Shown: positions 43,215 to 51,366 of the stretch, piece by piece | How the letters are laid out: each line of letters begins with the position of its first letter | Position numbering within the stretch: position 1 is the stretch's first letter | Assembly (NCBI GenBank): GCA_016712745.1 | Contig: JADJQN010000015.1 | Span: 124,001 to 188,000 of the forward strand | From: Sandaracinaceae bacterium | GTDB lineage: Bacteria; Myxococcota_A; Polyangia; Polyangiales; JADJQN01 | Direction: 5' to 3' | DNA: 64,000 bases | Position numbers and translations under genes: made by a program | Notes under the pieces: model-generated | Told to the model about the DNA's origin: nothing | Databases searched by the model: none | The model's input: the letters and a program-made list of their open reading frames with translations, nothing else

Positions 43215-43883
43215 TGCGACACGAAAGCGGTGCGCGCAAGTGGTACGGACGTCGCGGATTCACTCGCAATTCGGAAGCGTGCGTTTTCGGAGTGAGATCA
43301 CTCTAAACCCAGCACCCCAGGTTAGAGGACGTGCTGCTGCACGAACGTGCGGCCTCGCACTCGGACGCAGTGGACATCGATGGAAACGTCGCTCGCAGGG
43401 CAACAGACTCTAGCTTGCCTCAGGGATCCGCTCGTACAACGAAAGCAAGCATTGCCGCCGGAGCCGAATGAGTTTGCATTCGCCGCGACAGCTTGGATTG
43501 AGCTACTCGAGTCCGCAAGAGCACGCTACTCCTTGCCGCCCCGCGAGCGACGGGTGCCTACGATTTCCGGAATCGTCGCGACGCATGTTGAGCGACCCGA
43601 TGAAGAATACGAGTCCGAAGCAAATAGCCGCTAGTCGCGCTCGGCCCACACATCGCGCTCCGTTGCGCTGATATCCCGATGCGAGGCTGGACCTCGCCTC
43701 CGACTGCACACGCATCGCCGCCCACGTTTCGACTCCTGAACGAAGGGACACTGTTCGCGACTGTCTCAGACCCCGTCTTTGCCGATCGCGAAGATGGCCA
43801 GTTCATGCCGGGTTCAGTAGCAAGCGCAACGGGCTGCGCGCTACCGAAGCTACTTAGGCCTGCGCGTACGTTTGAGCAGCCTG
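43215..43883. other. Gene-poor gap between kinase and M28 peptidase
   Basis: These 669 bases hold no gene I can support firmly. Candidates are a short plus-strand frame (see 43380), a plus-strand frame at 43679-43933 that runs into the peptidase gene, and a minus-strand frame at 43503-43751 with one hydrophobic stretch (L-A-A-I-C-F-G-L-V-F-F-I-G). None has a clear ribosome site or a family I recognise. The gap includes the kinase promoter and may contain decayed sequence. Confidence 0.4.
43380..43634 (+). CDS. Doubtful small hypothetical protein
   Basis: An 84-residue frame starting METSLAGQQ with an acidic C-terminus (E-R-P-D-E-E-Y-E-S-E-A-N-S-R). There is no signal peptide, no recognisable motif and no evident ribosome site. 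I list it only because it is the best-looking frame in an otherwise empty stretch; it may well be non-coding. Confidence 0.2.
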   Translation: METSLAGQQTLACLRDPLVQRKQALPPEPNEFAFAATAWIELLESARARYSLPPRERRVPTISGIVATHVERPDEEYESEANSR

Positions 43884-44927
43884 CTACCGCACCGAACTTG
43901 GGACTCGCACAAGGTCTGCAATCACCCACGTAAGTCCATCGGTTACGCGCGCGAGCCGCTCGAAATCCAGCGTCGCCGCTGTGTCTGATTCGTCGTGGTA
44001 GTGCGAGTTTCGAAAGGGCGCGGTGTCGGTGACCATCAGGGCGGGGTATCCGACTTGCCAGAAGGACCAGTGGTCGCTCCAGCCTACACCCGGAATGAAA
44101 CTGGGTGGACTCGCTCCTTCGGACGGAAACCGAGCGTGATCGCGGAACGTGCGAAGCGCTGCGCGCGTGAGCGAGCGCGAGCTTAGATTTCCGACGAATG
44201 CGACGAAGTCGGCCGTATCGGGATAGAACAACGACATCGGCCACGGATACTGCTGCGTACCATGCGCCGTCTTGTAGTAGCCAAGCGACTCGAGGCTGAG
44301 CATCGCGACGATGTTTTCATTCGCGGCCTTGCAAGCGCGCGCGTAGACCAAGCTACCCATCGAATCGTTCCAGAAATAGGGCGGCTCTTCGTTTACGAAT
44401 GCAACAAACCGCAACGTGCGCTCAGGACGTGCGTCTTTGAAATGCGCAGCGAGCGCTAACATCGCGGCGACACCCGTCGCGTTGTCATCCGCACCTGGGG
44501 TCGTTGGCTCCGAATCGTAGTGCGCGCCGACCACGACAATCTCCTCTCGGTGCGTGGTGCCCCGCACCGTCACTTCAAGATTCCGCACCACGTGATGATT
44601 CACGCTGTAGGGTAGGGCACGCACGGCAAAGCCCATCGATTCAAATCGGCCGCGTACGTAGTGCTCAGCTGCGAGCAGTGCCTCGGGATGTTTTATGTTG
44701 CGAAGTCCAATGCCGCTCGCAAGCGCCTCGACATCCCCGCGCGTTGGCGCGACGAGCGCGGCCTGGCGGGACGACAGCGAAGGAAGCTCGCCCCGAAACG
44801 ACGCGCCTGGCATCGCAATCGAGCATACGGAAAGGGCGACGACGGGTAGGACGAGGCTCGGGTAGACGATGAAGCGCACACGTTCACGTCTCAGCACAGT
44901 GCGCATCCGCTCGTTGATCAAGGCCAT
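43884..44927 (-). CDS. M28-family zinc aminopeptidase, exported
   Basis: Product of 347 residues with an N-terminal hydrophobic segment (about 19-40, F-I-V-Y-P-S-L-V-L-P-V-V-A-L-S-V) acting as signal or anchor. The zinc ligands of the M28 family are visible in order: His and Asp in V-G-A-H-Y-D-S, the bridging Asp in P-G-A-D-D-N-A-T-G-V, the catalytic Glu pair in F-V-N-E-E-P-P, and the late Asp and His in T-D-T-A-P and S-H-Y-H. M28 enzymes remove N-terminal residues from peptides. The location outside the inner membrane suggests use of external peptides. The C-terminal part ends L-T-W-V-I-A-D-L, as expected of the fold. Confidence 0.88.
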   Translation of the reverse strand: MALINERMRTVLRRERVRFIVYPSLVLPVVALSVCSIAMPGASFRGELPSLSSRQAALVAPTRGDVEALASGIGLRNIKHPEALLAAEHYVRGRFESMGFAVRALPYSVNHHVVRNLEVTVRGTTHREEIVVVGAHYDSEPTTPGADDNATGVAAMLALAAHFKDARPERTLRFVAFVNEEPPYFWNDSMGSLVYARACKAANENIVAMLSLESLGYYKTAHGTQQYPWPMSLFYPDTADFVAFVGNLSSRSLTRAALRTFRDHARFPSEGASPPSFIPGVGWSDHWSFWQVGYPALMVTDTAPFRNSHYHDESDTAATLDFERLARVTDGLTWVIADLVRVPSSVR

Positions 44928-45091
44928 GCGTGAACCACGAAGTTAGCAGCATCCTTTGGCGTGCGCACCAACCGCAAACACGCGTTTCGCTCGCTCGACG
45001 TCCCGCCGTTTGGGGCGGTAGGAGCGCTAGGGCGCGGGACTGTCGCAGCGCGTGGAGGCTGCGTAATGCTACGCTGCAGCAAAGAAGACCA

Positions 45092-45397
45092 TTGGCCAAG
45101 AAGTTTCACACCTTCGCAGAGTTCTATCCGGTGTATCTGGCGATGCACTCGAATGCTACCAATCGGCGCCTGCATCTCAGCGGCAATCTTGCGGGACTAT
45201 CCTCACTGCTGATCGGGATCGCCACCGCGTCGTGGTGGCTTTTGCTCGCAGCATCGATCCTCGGAAATGGTTTGGCGTGGATCGGTCACTATGGGTTTCA
45301 ACGCAATCGCCCGGGCGTCTTCTCATATCCGCTCTATGGCTTTCTCGGCAGCTGGGCAATGACGCGCGACGTTCTCACGGGGAAGCTTCGCCCGTAG
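45092..45397 (+). CDS. DUF962/Mpo1-like membrane protein
   Basis: I choose a TTG start at 45092 (101 residues), preceded by AAAGAAGA, because the family homology begins right there: F-H-T-F-A-E-F-Y-P-V-Y-L-A-M-H-S-N-A-T-N followed by R-R-L-H-L-S-G-N. This Y-L-x-x-H-x-N-x-x-N-R-x-x-H-x-x-G pattern is typical of DUF962, whose yeast member Mpo1 is an iron-dependent dioxygenase acting on 2-hydroxy fatty acids. Two hydrophobic segments and a C-terminal G-S-W-A-M-T-R-D match the family. A longer frame beginning at 44930 has no homology in its first 54 codons. The catalytic role in this organism is inference. Confidence 0.8.
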   Translation: MAKKFHTFAEFYPVYLAMHSNATNRRLHLSGNLAGLSSLLIGIATASWWLLLAASILGNGLAWIGHYGFQRNRPGVFSYPLYGFLGSWAMTRDVLTGKLRP

Positions 45398-45413
45398 TGG
45401 CTCGAGCCTGCGG

Positions 45414-45755
45414 CTAGCTCCCAGCCTTCACGATCAAGTAGTGAAGCTCTTCGGTGGGCGACAAGTTCGCGATAGCGAGCGTCGCGCCCAGAGGAAGGTG
45501 CACCACGTCGAATGGTCGTAGCGCGCATGGCTTGTCGTTCACGCGAGCTTCACCGCGACCGCTCAGGCAGATCACAATCTCGGCAGCCTCCTGTTGAACA
45601 TGCTTGCCCACGTTACCCCCCGGCGACAACGTGCAGGCGAGTGCGGCGTGAAAGGGCGGCATCTGCGCTGCGCCCATGAGGTTCCATACTTCGACGGTGC
45701 CAACGCCGCCGAAAAGATTCGTCCGCTTATCCCCTGGCGCTTTGTGCTCAAACAT
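45414..45755 (-). CDS. Small single-domain cupin protein
   Basis: Product of 113 residues forming one cupin barrel: G-G-N-V-G-K-H-V-Q-Q-E-A-A-E-I-V matches cupin motif 1 (G-x5-H-x3,4-E-x6-G) and R-P-F-D-V-V-H-L-P-L-G matches motif 2, although the usual final histidine is missing (A-T-L-A-I-A-N). Metal binding is therefore possible but incomplete. Cupins of this size act as binding or regulatory proteins or as simple enzymes. The gene converges on the DUF962 gene (16 nt) and starts just upstream of hairpin copy 3. Cytoplasmic, no signal peptide. Confidence 0.8.
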   Translation of the reverse strand: MFEHKAPGDKRTNLFGGVGTVEVWNLMGAAQMPPFHAALACTLSPGGNVGKHVQQEAAEIVICLSGRGEARVNDKPCALRPFDVVHLPLGATLAIANLSPTEELHYLIVKAGS

Positions 45756-45793
45756 CCATGTCTCCCTCGCGCTCGCCCCGTCGTCTAAGAAAC

Positions 45794-45857
45794 GGGGACG
45801 ATCGGTGAAATAGTGAAATAGCGTTCGCGCTATTTCACTATTTCACCGATCGTCCCC
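45794..45857. repeat. Hairpin element, copy 3 (inverted orientation)
   Basis: A perfect 28-bp inverted repeat with an 8-nt loop (CGTTCGCG). Arms are identical to the other copies. The loop is the reverse complement of part of the copy 1 loop (CGCGAACG), and the flank here is on the left (GTTTC read on the minus strand, like GTCTC beside copies 1 and 2). So this copy is inserted in the opposite orientation. The right arm ends one base before the ATG at 45859. Confidence 0.95.
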
Positions 45858-45858
45858 A

Positions 45859-46284
45859 ATGCTTCCAACGCTTGGAGTGCAGCACGACGGAGGCGCAGAC
45901 TCAATTGTGCGCCTGCTGAACTCGCGTGAGCTTGTCAATGTGGTCGAAGGCGCAGCCGTATTGAGCACAGACGGAACGCTTCGCGCAGAGCACCTGCTCG
46001 ACGTGATCGCCCACCCGCACGCTCAGGGAGATATGGCGCCCGGTGAATCGGAACCACTTGCATTTCCGTTTTCGCTGGACGTGCACGACGGAACGTTCCC
46101 GCTCCTTCGAGAAGGTCGCGAGGCGTTCGATCGTTTCTATTTGGAGGAAGTGCTGCGCCGAACGAACGGAAACGTGAGCAGCGCGGCCAAGCTCGCCGGT
46201 CGCAACCGCACCGATTTTCATGACCTGCTTCGCCGACATGAGCTGCAAGCCGCCGATTTCCGTGGAGGGCGTCCGGACGAGTAG
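45859..46284 (+). pseudogene. Truncated NtrC-type activator (Fis domain remnant)
   Basis: The 141-residue frame begins one base after hairpin copy 3. Residues about 17-50 (S-R-E-L-V-N-V-V-E-G-A-A-V-L, then T-L-R-A-E-H-L) match the C-terminal lid of sigma-54 activator AAA+ domains (V-R-E-L-x-N-V-V-E-R-A). Residues about 85-130 (L-R-E-G-R-E-A-F-D-R-F-Y-L-E-E-V-L, N-V-S-S-A-A-K-L-A-G-R-N-R-T-D-F-H-D-L-L-R) are a Fis-type helix-turn-helix. The sensor domain, Walker motifs and G-A-F-T-G-A loop are all missing. I read it as the 3' end of a gene broken at the hairpin; the ATG is fortuitous, though a DNA-binding fragment could still be made. Confidence 0.72.
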
Positions 46285-46337
46285 TTGGTCCAGTTTTCCG
46301 GGCCTATACAACGCTCACGGGTGTCCTGGCTTACGCG

Positions 46338-49300
46338 CTAGGGAACCGGAACCGCGAACACTGTTCGGTGTCCCCACCCGGTGTCGAAGACCTCGGGCAG
46401 AATGTTGTTAGCCGCAGTTTCCAAAACCAGAAACGTACCATCCGGCGCAATGGCGCCGCGTGTGGATGAGCCTTCGTTCTGTGGCTGCCCGCTCGGGCTT
46501 CTACTTACCAAGTAGGTTGCGGCTGACGCTGTATCGCGAACAAAGGCATCCATCGTTTCGTTCGTGTCGTCGCCGACGAGGTTTGACGCATCTGAGATAA
46601 ATGCGACGCGAAGCCCATTGGCCGAAAGCGTGGGCAGAATGGACGCGCCGTTTGCTTCTGCACCACCCGACGACACACTCACGCGAGTCGTCGTCCCCAA
46701 GAGCGTGTCGCGCACAAAGACGTCGCTTGCGTTGTTCGTGTCGCCGGCGACTAAATTGAATGCATAGGAATTGAACGCAATGTAGCGACCATCCCCGCTG
46801 ATAGCCGGGTTGTACGAAGGATCGTTCCCGATGAGGCCGGCCGTACTCTGACTCACCAAGGTAGTGGTGTTCATAAGCAAATCGCGCACGTAGATGTCCG
46901 CGAAATTGCCCGTGTCCGGCGGCGCGGCAATCGCGGTCGTTGGAAAGACCACGTAACGACCGTCCGCTGACATATTCCCAAAACCGGATCCGCCCGACAG
47001 CTGCGCGCCTGTCGAGCTGACGCTCGCGCGCACGGTCGTGCCTAGCATAGTGTCCCTAACAAACACGTCCCACGCGCCGTTCGTGTCGCCAGCGACTGCA
47101 TTCGTTCCCGTGAAGAGGAAACTTACGTAGCGCCCATCGTCGGAAATGTCGGGTGTAAAGGAGGTGTTGTTGAGTTCGCCGCTGGCGGACGTCAGCGAAA
47201 CACGCGTTGTGGTACCCGCAACAAGATCGCGAACAAAAATGTCTCCTGCGTTGTTGGTATCACCTGCAACAAGATCGGTCGCGTGTGAACGAAACGCCAC
47301 GTAGCGCCCGTTGCCCGAGATCACCGGGTCGCTCGCTTGACCGCTTGTCTGCGCGCCTGCGCTGGTCACGTTGGCGCGCGTTGTGGTGCCAAGCACGCGG
47401 TCCCGCACGAATACGTCCGTAGACGCGTTCGTATCGCCTGCGACCAGGTTTGTGGCCGACGATTCGAAGACGGCATATCGATTGTCCGCGGATAACGCTG
47501 AACCGTTTACCGCATCGATAGCGCCGAGCGCTGGAGAGTAGGTGGGCGTCGCGCTGATGAGACGTCCGCTCTGCAAGTCGACATTCGTCACGCTCACGTC
47601 GCTGGCGTTCACTCCGTTGAAAGCGAGGTCGGTGCTGACTGCTGGCGAGGTAACTATCGAAAAGAGTTGGTCCCCATCCAGGATCCCATCCCCTACGCCC
47701 GTGATCGTAAGTACGCGCGGCGTATTCCAGTTTGCAGTCGTGAATGTAACGCTGCTCGGCAGCACGGTGCCTTCTCCGACATCGTCACTCGACATGTTGA
47801 TGGTCACGTCAGCAGTGGGCGCGGTGGTCAGCACCAGCTGCACGGTGGCGACCGCTCCGCCTTCGCTCACGGTGACGAGCGAGGAAGGCGAAACCGCAAT
47901 CGCGCCCTCCTCGTTATCGAGGTTCGTCATCGAGATGATCGGGACTGGGTACATGTTGTAACCGGAGTCGGGACTCGAGATCGTCGCGTAGACGGTATAG
48001 GGCACATCGCCGTCGTCGATGAGATCGTCGACGCCGGTGACGGTGAGCGTCATCCGGTGCCCGAGAGCAAATGAGCCGCTTGTGCCAGTCGGTGAGATTG
48101 TCGCCTCCGTGGCGTCGCTCGTGTAGAAATGAATGTTGCCGGTGGTCGAGGCCCCGAGGGTGAAGATGAAAGAAGCCGTCGTGCGATTTTCGCTCGTCGT
48201 GAGCGGACCGACAGCGTGCAGGTCGACCGACGCAATGTCGTTGTCGGTATTGCTGCATGCAACGTCAGCTGGATTCACGCCGGCGTATCGAGAGTCTGAG
48301 CTCGAGGCGGATGAGGTAAGGACTGTATAGGCCTGCGTGCCATCCGCCATCGCGTCGTCCGCGCCGCGTACGTCGACCTGCTGAGGCGTCGCCCAGTTGG
48401 CGGGAGTAAACGTCACACTGGTCTGCAGAGGAGCGCCTTCCGATGCGTCACTGGTGCCGAGAGGCACGGTGACGTTTGCAGTCGGCGCCGCGCTGAGCAC
48501 GATCGTGAAATTTGCAACGGTGCGGGCTTCCGTTGTGACGAGACCGGTTGTGGGTGTGACGATGATGCTGACGCGGTCAATGTGCGTGACAGTCACATCG
48601 GGGCCATTGAGACCGCCGTAGGTAAGGTCCGTGCTCATCGCTGCGTCCGTGAACGCAGTGTTGATGAAGGTGCCGTCCATCACTCCATCATCAATGCCGG
48701 TGACGGTCACCACCTGTGGCGTATTCCAATTGACCGTTGTGAACGTGACGCTGGCCGGTGCGAGAGTTCCCTGACTCACGTCCTGCATATGGAGAGGAAT
48801 AACCACGTTTGCCGTTGGCTGCGACCCTAGAACCACCGAGAACGTGCCCGTCGCCCCTTCGGGCGCTGCGATGGCCATCGGCGAAACGTAAATACCGGGT
48901 GTGTCGTTGTCGGCGTTGATGACGGTGACGTCGCTTACATCGATGCCGTTGTATTGAGGGTCAGCGCTCGCTGCCGCCGCAGTGATGATGTGATAGACGC
49001 GCGCACCATCGGCCACCATATCGTTGACGCCAGTGACCGTTACCGTTTGCGGTGTGTTCCAATTGAAGGTCGTGAACACGACGCTCAAGGGCGCTGCGGT
49101 GCCTTCCGTAAGCAGATCGGATGCAAGATTGACGGTGACCGACGCTGAAGGCATGGAGTTGAGCACGACCGTGAAGGTCGCAGTGCCGCCCGACTCGCTC
49201 GTCGTCAGCCCCTCGATGGGCGTAACAGTCACGCCCGCTGTTTCGTTGTCGACATTTGTGAACACAAGCTGTTGATCCGCGAGACCGCCGTAGGCTGGGT

Positions 49301-50840
49301 CGGCCGCAAGCGCTACGTGAACGACCACGTTGTAGTCTTGATTTCCGTCTGCAATCGCGTCGTCTACGCCAGTCACGGTGATGACTTGAGGCACGTTCCA
49401 ATTCACGGTGCTAAACGTGCGCAGCGCAGGCGCGACCGTGCCCTCCGTCGTATCGCCGCTCGAGATTGAAATGGTGACGCTGCTCGTCGGTTGCGATGTG
49501 AGCACGAGCGAGAATGTTTGAGTTCCGCCCGTCTCGGTTGTCGTTAAAGCGCTAGGGTCCCCCACCACGAACGACGGTACGTCGTCATCTATGTTGGAGA
49601 GCAAAACAGTCGGACTCGGCGCATCTGCGTAGAGCGGATCCGCGCTCGTTGCCGGGCCCACGAGTACTTCGTAAGGCTGATTCCCGTCTGCCACCGCATC
49701 ATCGATGCCCGTGACGACAATCGCCTGCGGAATGCTCCAGTTCGAAGTCGTAAACACCACACTCGCGACGGACACAGTTCCTTCTGTTGTGTCGGAGCTT
49801 GCGATCGGAATCATGACGTCGGCTTCGGGAGGCGCCTGCAGCACCACGGTGAACGTTGCTGTGCCGCCCGACTCACTGGTCGACAACCCGACCGTGGGCG
49901 TGGTGAAGATGGCCGCGAGCTCGTCGTCGCGGTTCGTGCCGCCAACATCATCGGCATCGAACGCGTTGTACGCGGCATCGCTGCTCGTTGCTGGCTGCGT
50001 CTGCACTAGGTAGCTCTGATTGCCGTCTTCCACGGCGTCGTCGACACCCGTGACCGTAACGGTCTGGGGTGCTGCCCAGTTGCCTATCGTAAACGTTACG
50101 CTCGCAGGGCTCACCGTGGCTTCGTCGGTGTTGCTGCTGGTCAACGGAATCGTGACGTCGCCGAGTGGTTGAGCAAGCAACCGCAGCGTGAAGGTATCGG
50201 AGCCGCCGAGCTCGCTCGTCACAAGCCCACTTGTCGGAACTACGAAAACGCCCGGCGTGTCGTCATCCAGATTGGTGGCATCTACGTCGTCGGTATCGAG
50301 TCCGGCGTAGGAGGTGTCCGTGCTGGTCGCCGCGGCCGTAACAATCGAGTAGCCCTGTGCTCCGTCCGCTTCGGCGTCGTCAACTCCGGTCACGAGAATG
50401 AGCTGCGGAGCATTCCAATTGAGAATCGTGAACGTCACCGCCGCCGGTGAGACGGTAGCCTCTGTGGTGTCGTCGCTCGTGATTGCAACTCGGACATCAG
50501 CTGTCGGCTGTGAAGCAAGCACGATTGTAAACGTCGCAGTGCCGCCCATCTCGGTTGTGATGAGCCCGGTTGTGGGAGTTACAACAATCCCGGGGGAGGG
50601 CGGGACCGCTGAGTCGGATTCCGCGTCTGGCGCATCAGTCGCTGCGTCCATCCCTTGGTCGAGCGTGGCCGCGTCAAAGCCTACGTCCGCGAGATTCACA
50701 TCGGGGAGAGCGCCGGCGTCGAGATTGGACTCAGCGTCCATCGACATCGCGTCGTACCCAATGCGTCCACATCCAACGGAAGACAAACAGAGATATGCGA
50801 CCAGGACGGGCGCCAACAACCGAATCGAACTTGAGCGCAT
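46338..50840 (-). CDS. Giant lipoprotein: Calx-beta-like repeats plus propeller
   Basis: Product of 1500 residues with a lipobox (S-S-V-G-C, Cys24) and Asp/Ala linker. Nine repeats of about 110 residues follow, each opening T-P-T-x-G-L-x-T-T-E-x-G-G-T-A-T-F and closing V-T-G-V-D-D-x-x-x-D-G; they resemble Calx-beta/cadherin-like extracellular beta domains, which usually bind calcium (conserved Asp pairs such as N-L-D-D-D). The last 400 residues hold about seven propeller blades (G-R-Y-V-A-F, L-V-A-G-D-T-N, D-V-F-V-R-D). The same Calx-beta-like repeat occurs five times in the 51367 gene. A long stalk with a terminal propeller suggests surface adhesion. A remnant of a related propeller gene lies directly upstream on the plus strand. 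Confidence 0.85.
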   Translation of the reverse strand: MRSSSIRLLAPVLVAYLCLSSVGCGRIGYDAMSMDAESNLDAGALPDVNLADVGFDAATLDQGMDAATDAPDAESDSAVPPSPGIVVTPTTGLITTEMGGTATFTIVLASQPTADVRVAITSDDTTEATVSPAAVTFTILNWNAPQLILVTGVDDAEADGAQGYSIVTAAATSTDTSYAGLDTDDVDATNLDDDTPGVFVVPTSGLVTSELGGSDTFTLRLLAQPLGDVTIPLTSSNTDEATVSPASVTFTIGNWAAPQTVTVTGVDDAVEDGNQSYLVQTQPATSSDAAYNAFDADDVGGTNRDDELAAIFTTPTVGLSTSESGGTATFTVVLQAPPEADVMIPIASSDTTEGTVSVASVVFTTSNWSIPQAIVVTGIDDAVADGNQPYEVLVGPATSADPLYADAPSPTVLLSNIDDDVPSFVVGDPSALTTTETGGTQTFSLVLTSQPTSSVTISISSGDTTEGTVAPALRTFSTVNWNVPQVITVTGVDDAIADGNQDYNVVVHVALAADPAYGGLADQQLVFTNVDNETAGVTVTPIEGLTTSESGGTATFTVVLNSMPSASVTVNLASDLLTEGTAAPLSVVFTTFNWNTPQTVTVTGVNDMVADGARVYHIITAAAASADPQYNGIDVSDVTVINADNDTPGIYVSPMAIAAPEGATGTFSVVLGSQPTANVVIPLHMQDVSQGTLAPASVTFTTVNWNTPQVVTVTGIDDGVMDGTFINTAFTDAAMSTDLTYGGLNGPDVTVTHIDRVSIIVTPTTGLVTTEARTVANFTIVLSAAPTANVTVPLGTSDASEGAPLQTSVTFTPANWATPQQVDVRGADDAMADGTQAYTVLTSSASSSDSRYAGVNPADVACSNTDNDIASVDLHAVGPLTTSENRTTASFIFTLGASTTGNIHFYTSDATEATISPTGTSGSFALGHRMTLTVTGVDDLIDDGDVPYTVYATISSPDSGYNMYPVPIISMTNLDNEEGAIAVSPSSLVTVSEGGAVATVQLVLTTAPTADVTINMSSDDVGEGTVLPSSVTFTTANWNTPRVLTITGVGDGILDGDQLFSIVTSPAVSTDLAFNGVNASDVSVTNVDLQSGRLISATPTYSPALGAIDAVNGSALSADNRYAVFESSATNLVAGDTNASTDVFVRDRVLGTTTRANVTSAGAQTSGQASDPVISGNGRYVAFRSHATDLVAGDTNNAGDIFVRDLVAGTTTRVSLTSASGELNNTSFTPDISDDGRYVSFLFTGTNAVAGDTNGAWDVFVRDTMLGTTVRASVSSTGAQLSGGSGFGNMSADGRYVVFPTTAIAAPPDTGNFADIYVRDLLMNTTTLVSQSTAGLIGNDPSYNPAISGDGRYIAFNSYAFNLVAGDTNNASDVFVRDTLLGTTTRVSVSSGGAEANGASILPTLSANGLRVAFISDASNLVGDDTNETMDAFVRDTASAATYLVSRSPSGQPQNEGSSTRGAIAPDGTFLVLETAANNILPEVFDTGWGHRTVFAVPVP

Positions 50841-50880
50841 ATAGCGCGCACGCTATCAGCGCCGATGCCGTGCGTCGAGA

Positions 50881-51231
50881 TCACTGCGGGCGTCCTTCAC
50901 GGGCGCCTGCGGCGTTTCACGCCAAGTCCCGTCGCCATCCGTCCGCCCTCAGTTTTCTGCGGATGCGCGCTACATCGCATTCGAATGCACTGACAGCACA
51001 ATCGTCAGCGGCGACACGAACGGTTTTGTGGATGTCTTCGTCCGAGACACGATTGCAGGTACCACCGTGCTGGTCACCAACCCGCCGACCGGCATGAGCT
51101 CCAATGGCCACGCCATCAACAGGGGCATTTCTGGCGACGGCCGTTACGTCGCCTTCACTGCGCAAGCCAGCAACTTCTTTCCCGGCGACACAAACATCCA
51201 TCAAGAAGCAGGCATCGCCCGCGTGCCCTGA
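50881..51231 (+). pseudogene. 3' remnant of a TolB-like propeller gene
   Basis: The frame ending at the TGA of 51231 can be read back to about 50881 without a plausible start. It encodes F-S-A-D-A-R-Y-I-A-F-E, V-S-G-D-T-N-G-F-V-D-V-F-V-R-D, I-S-G-D-G-R-Y-V-A-F and F-F-P-G-D-T-N, blades of the same type as those at the C-terminus of the 46338-50840 protein. Signal peptide, linker and repeats are absent. It looks like the end of a second, divergently oriented paralogue whose 5' part has been deleted. A GTG at 51028 could only give a 67-residue piece. Confidence 0.7.
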
Positions 51232-51366
51232 GGAAAGGGCCGCTATCGCCGGCGCCTCTGCCGAAGAATGACGGTGGGTGACGTCAGGGTCCTGCGTCGT
51301 GAAGCTACTGCGGAGAGCAGAATCCGATGTGGGGCTTGGCAGGTATCGAGGTACCGTTCTTCGAAC

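Noticed and set aside
44930..45091. Longer start for the DUF962 protein.
   Set aside because: The first 54 codons have no similarity to the family, which begins at the TTG with its own purine-rich site.
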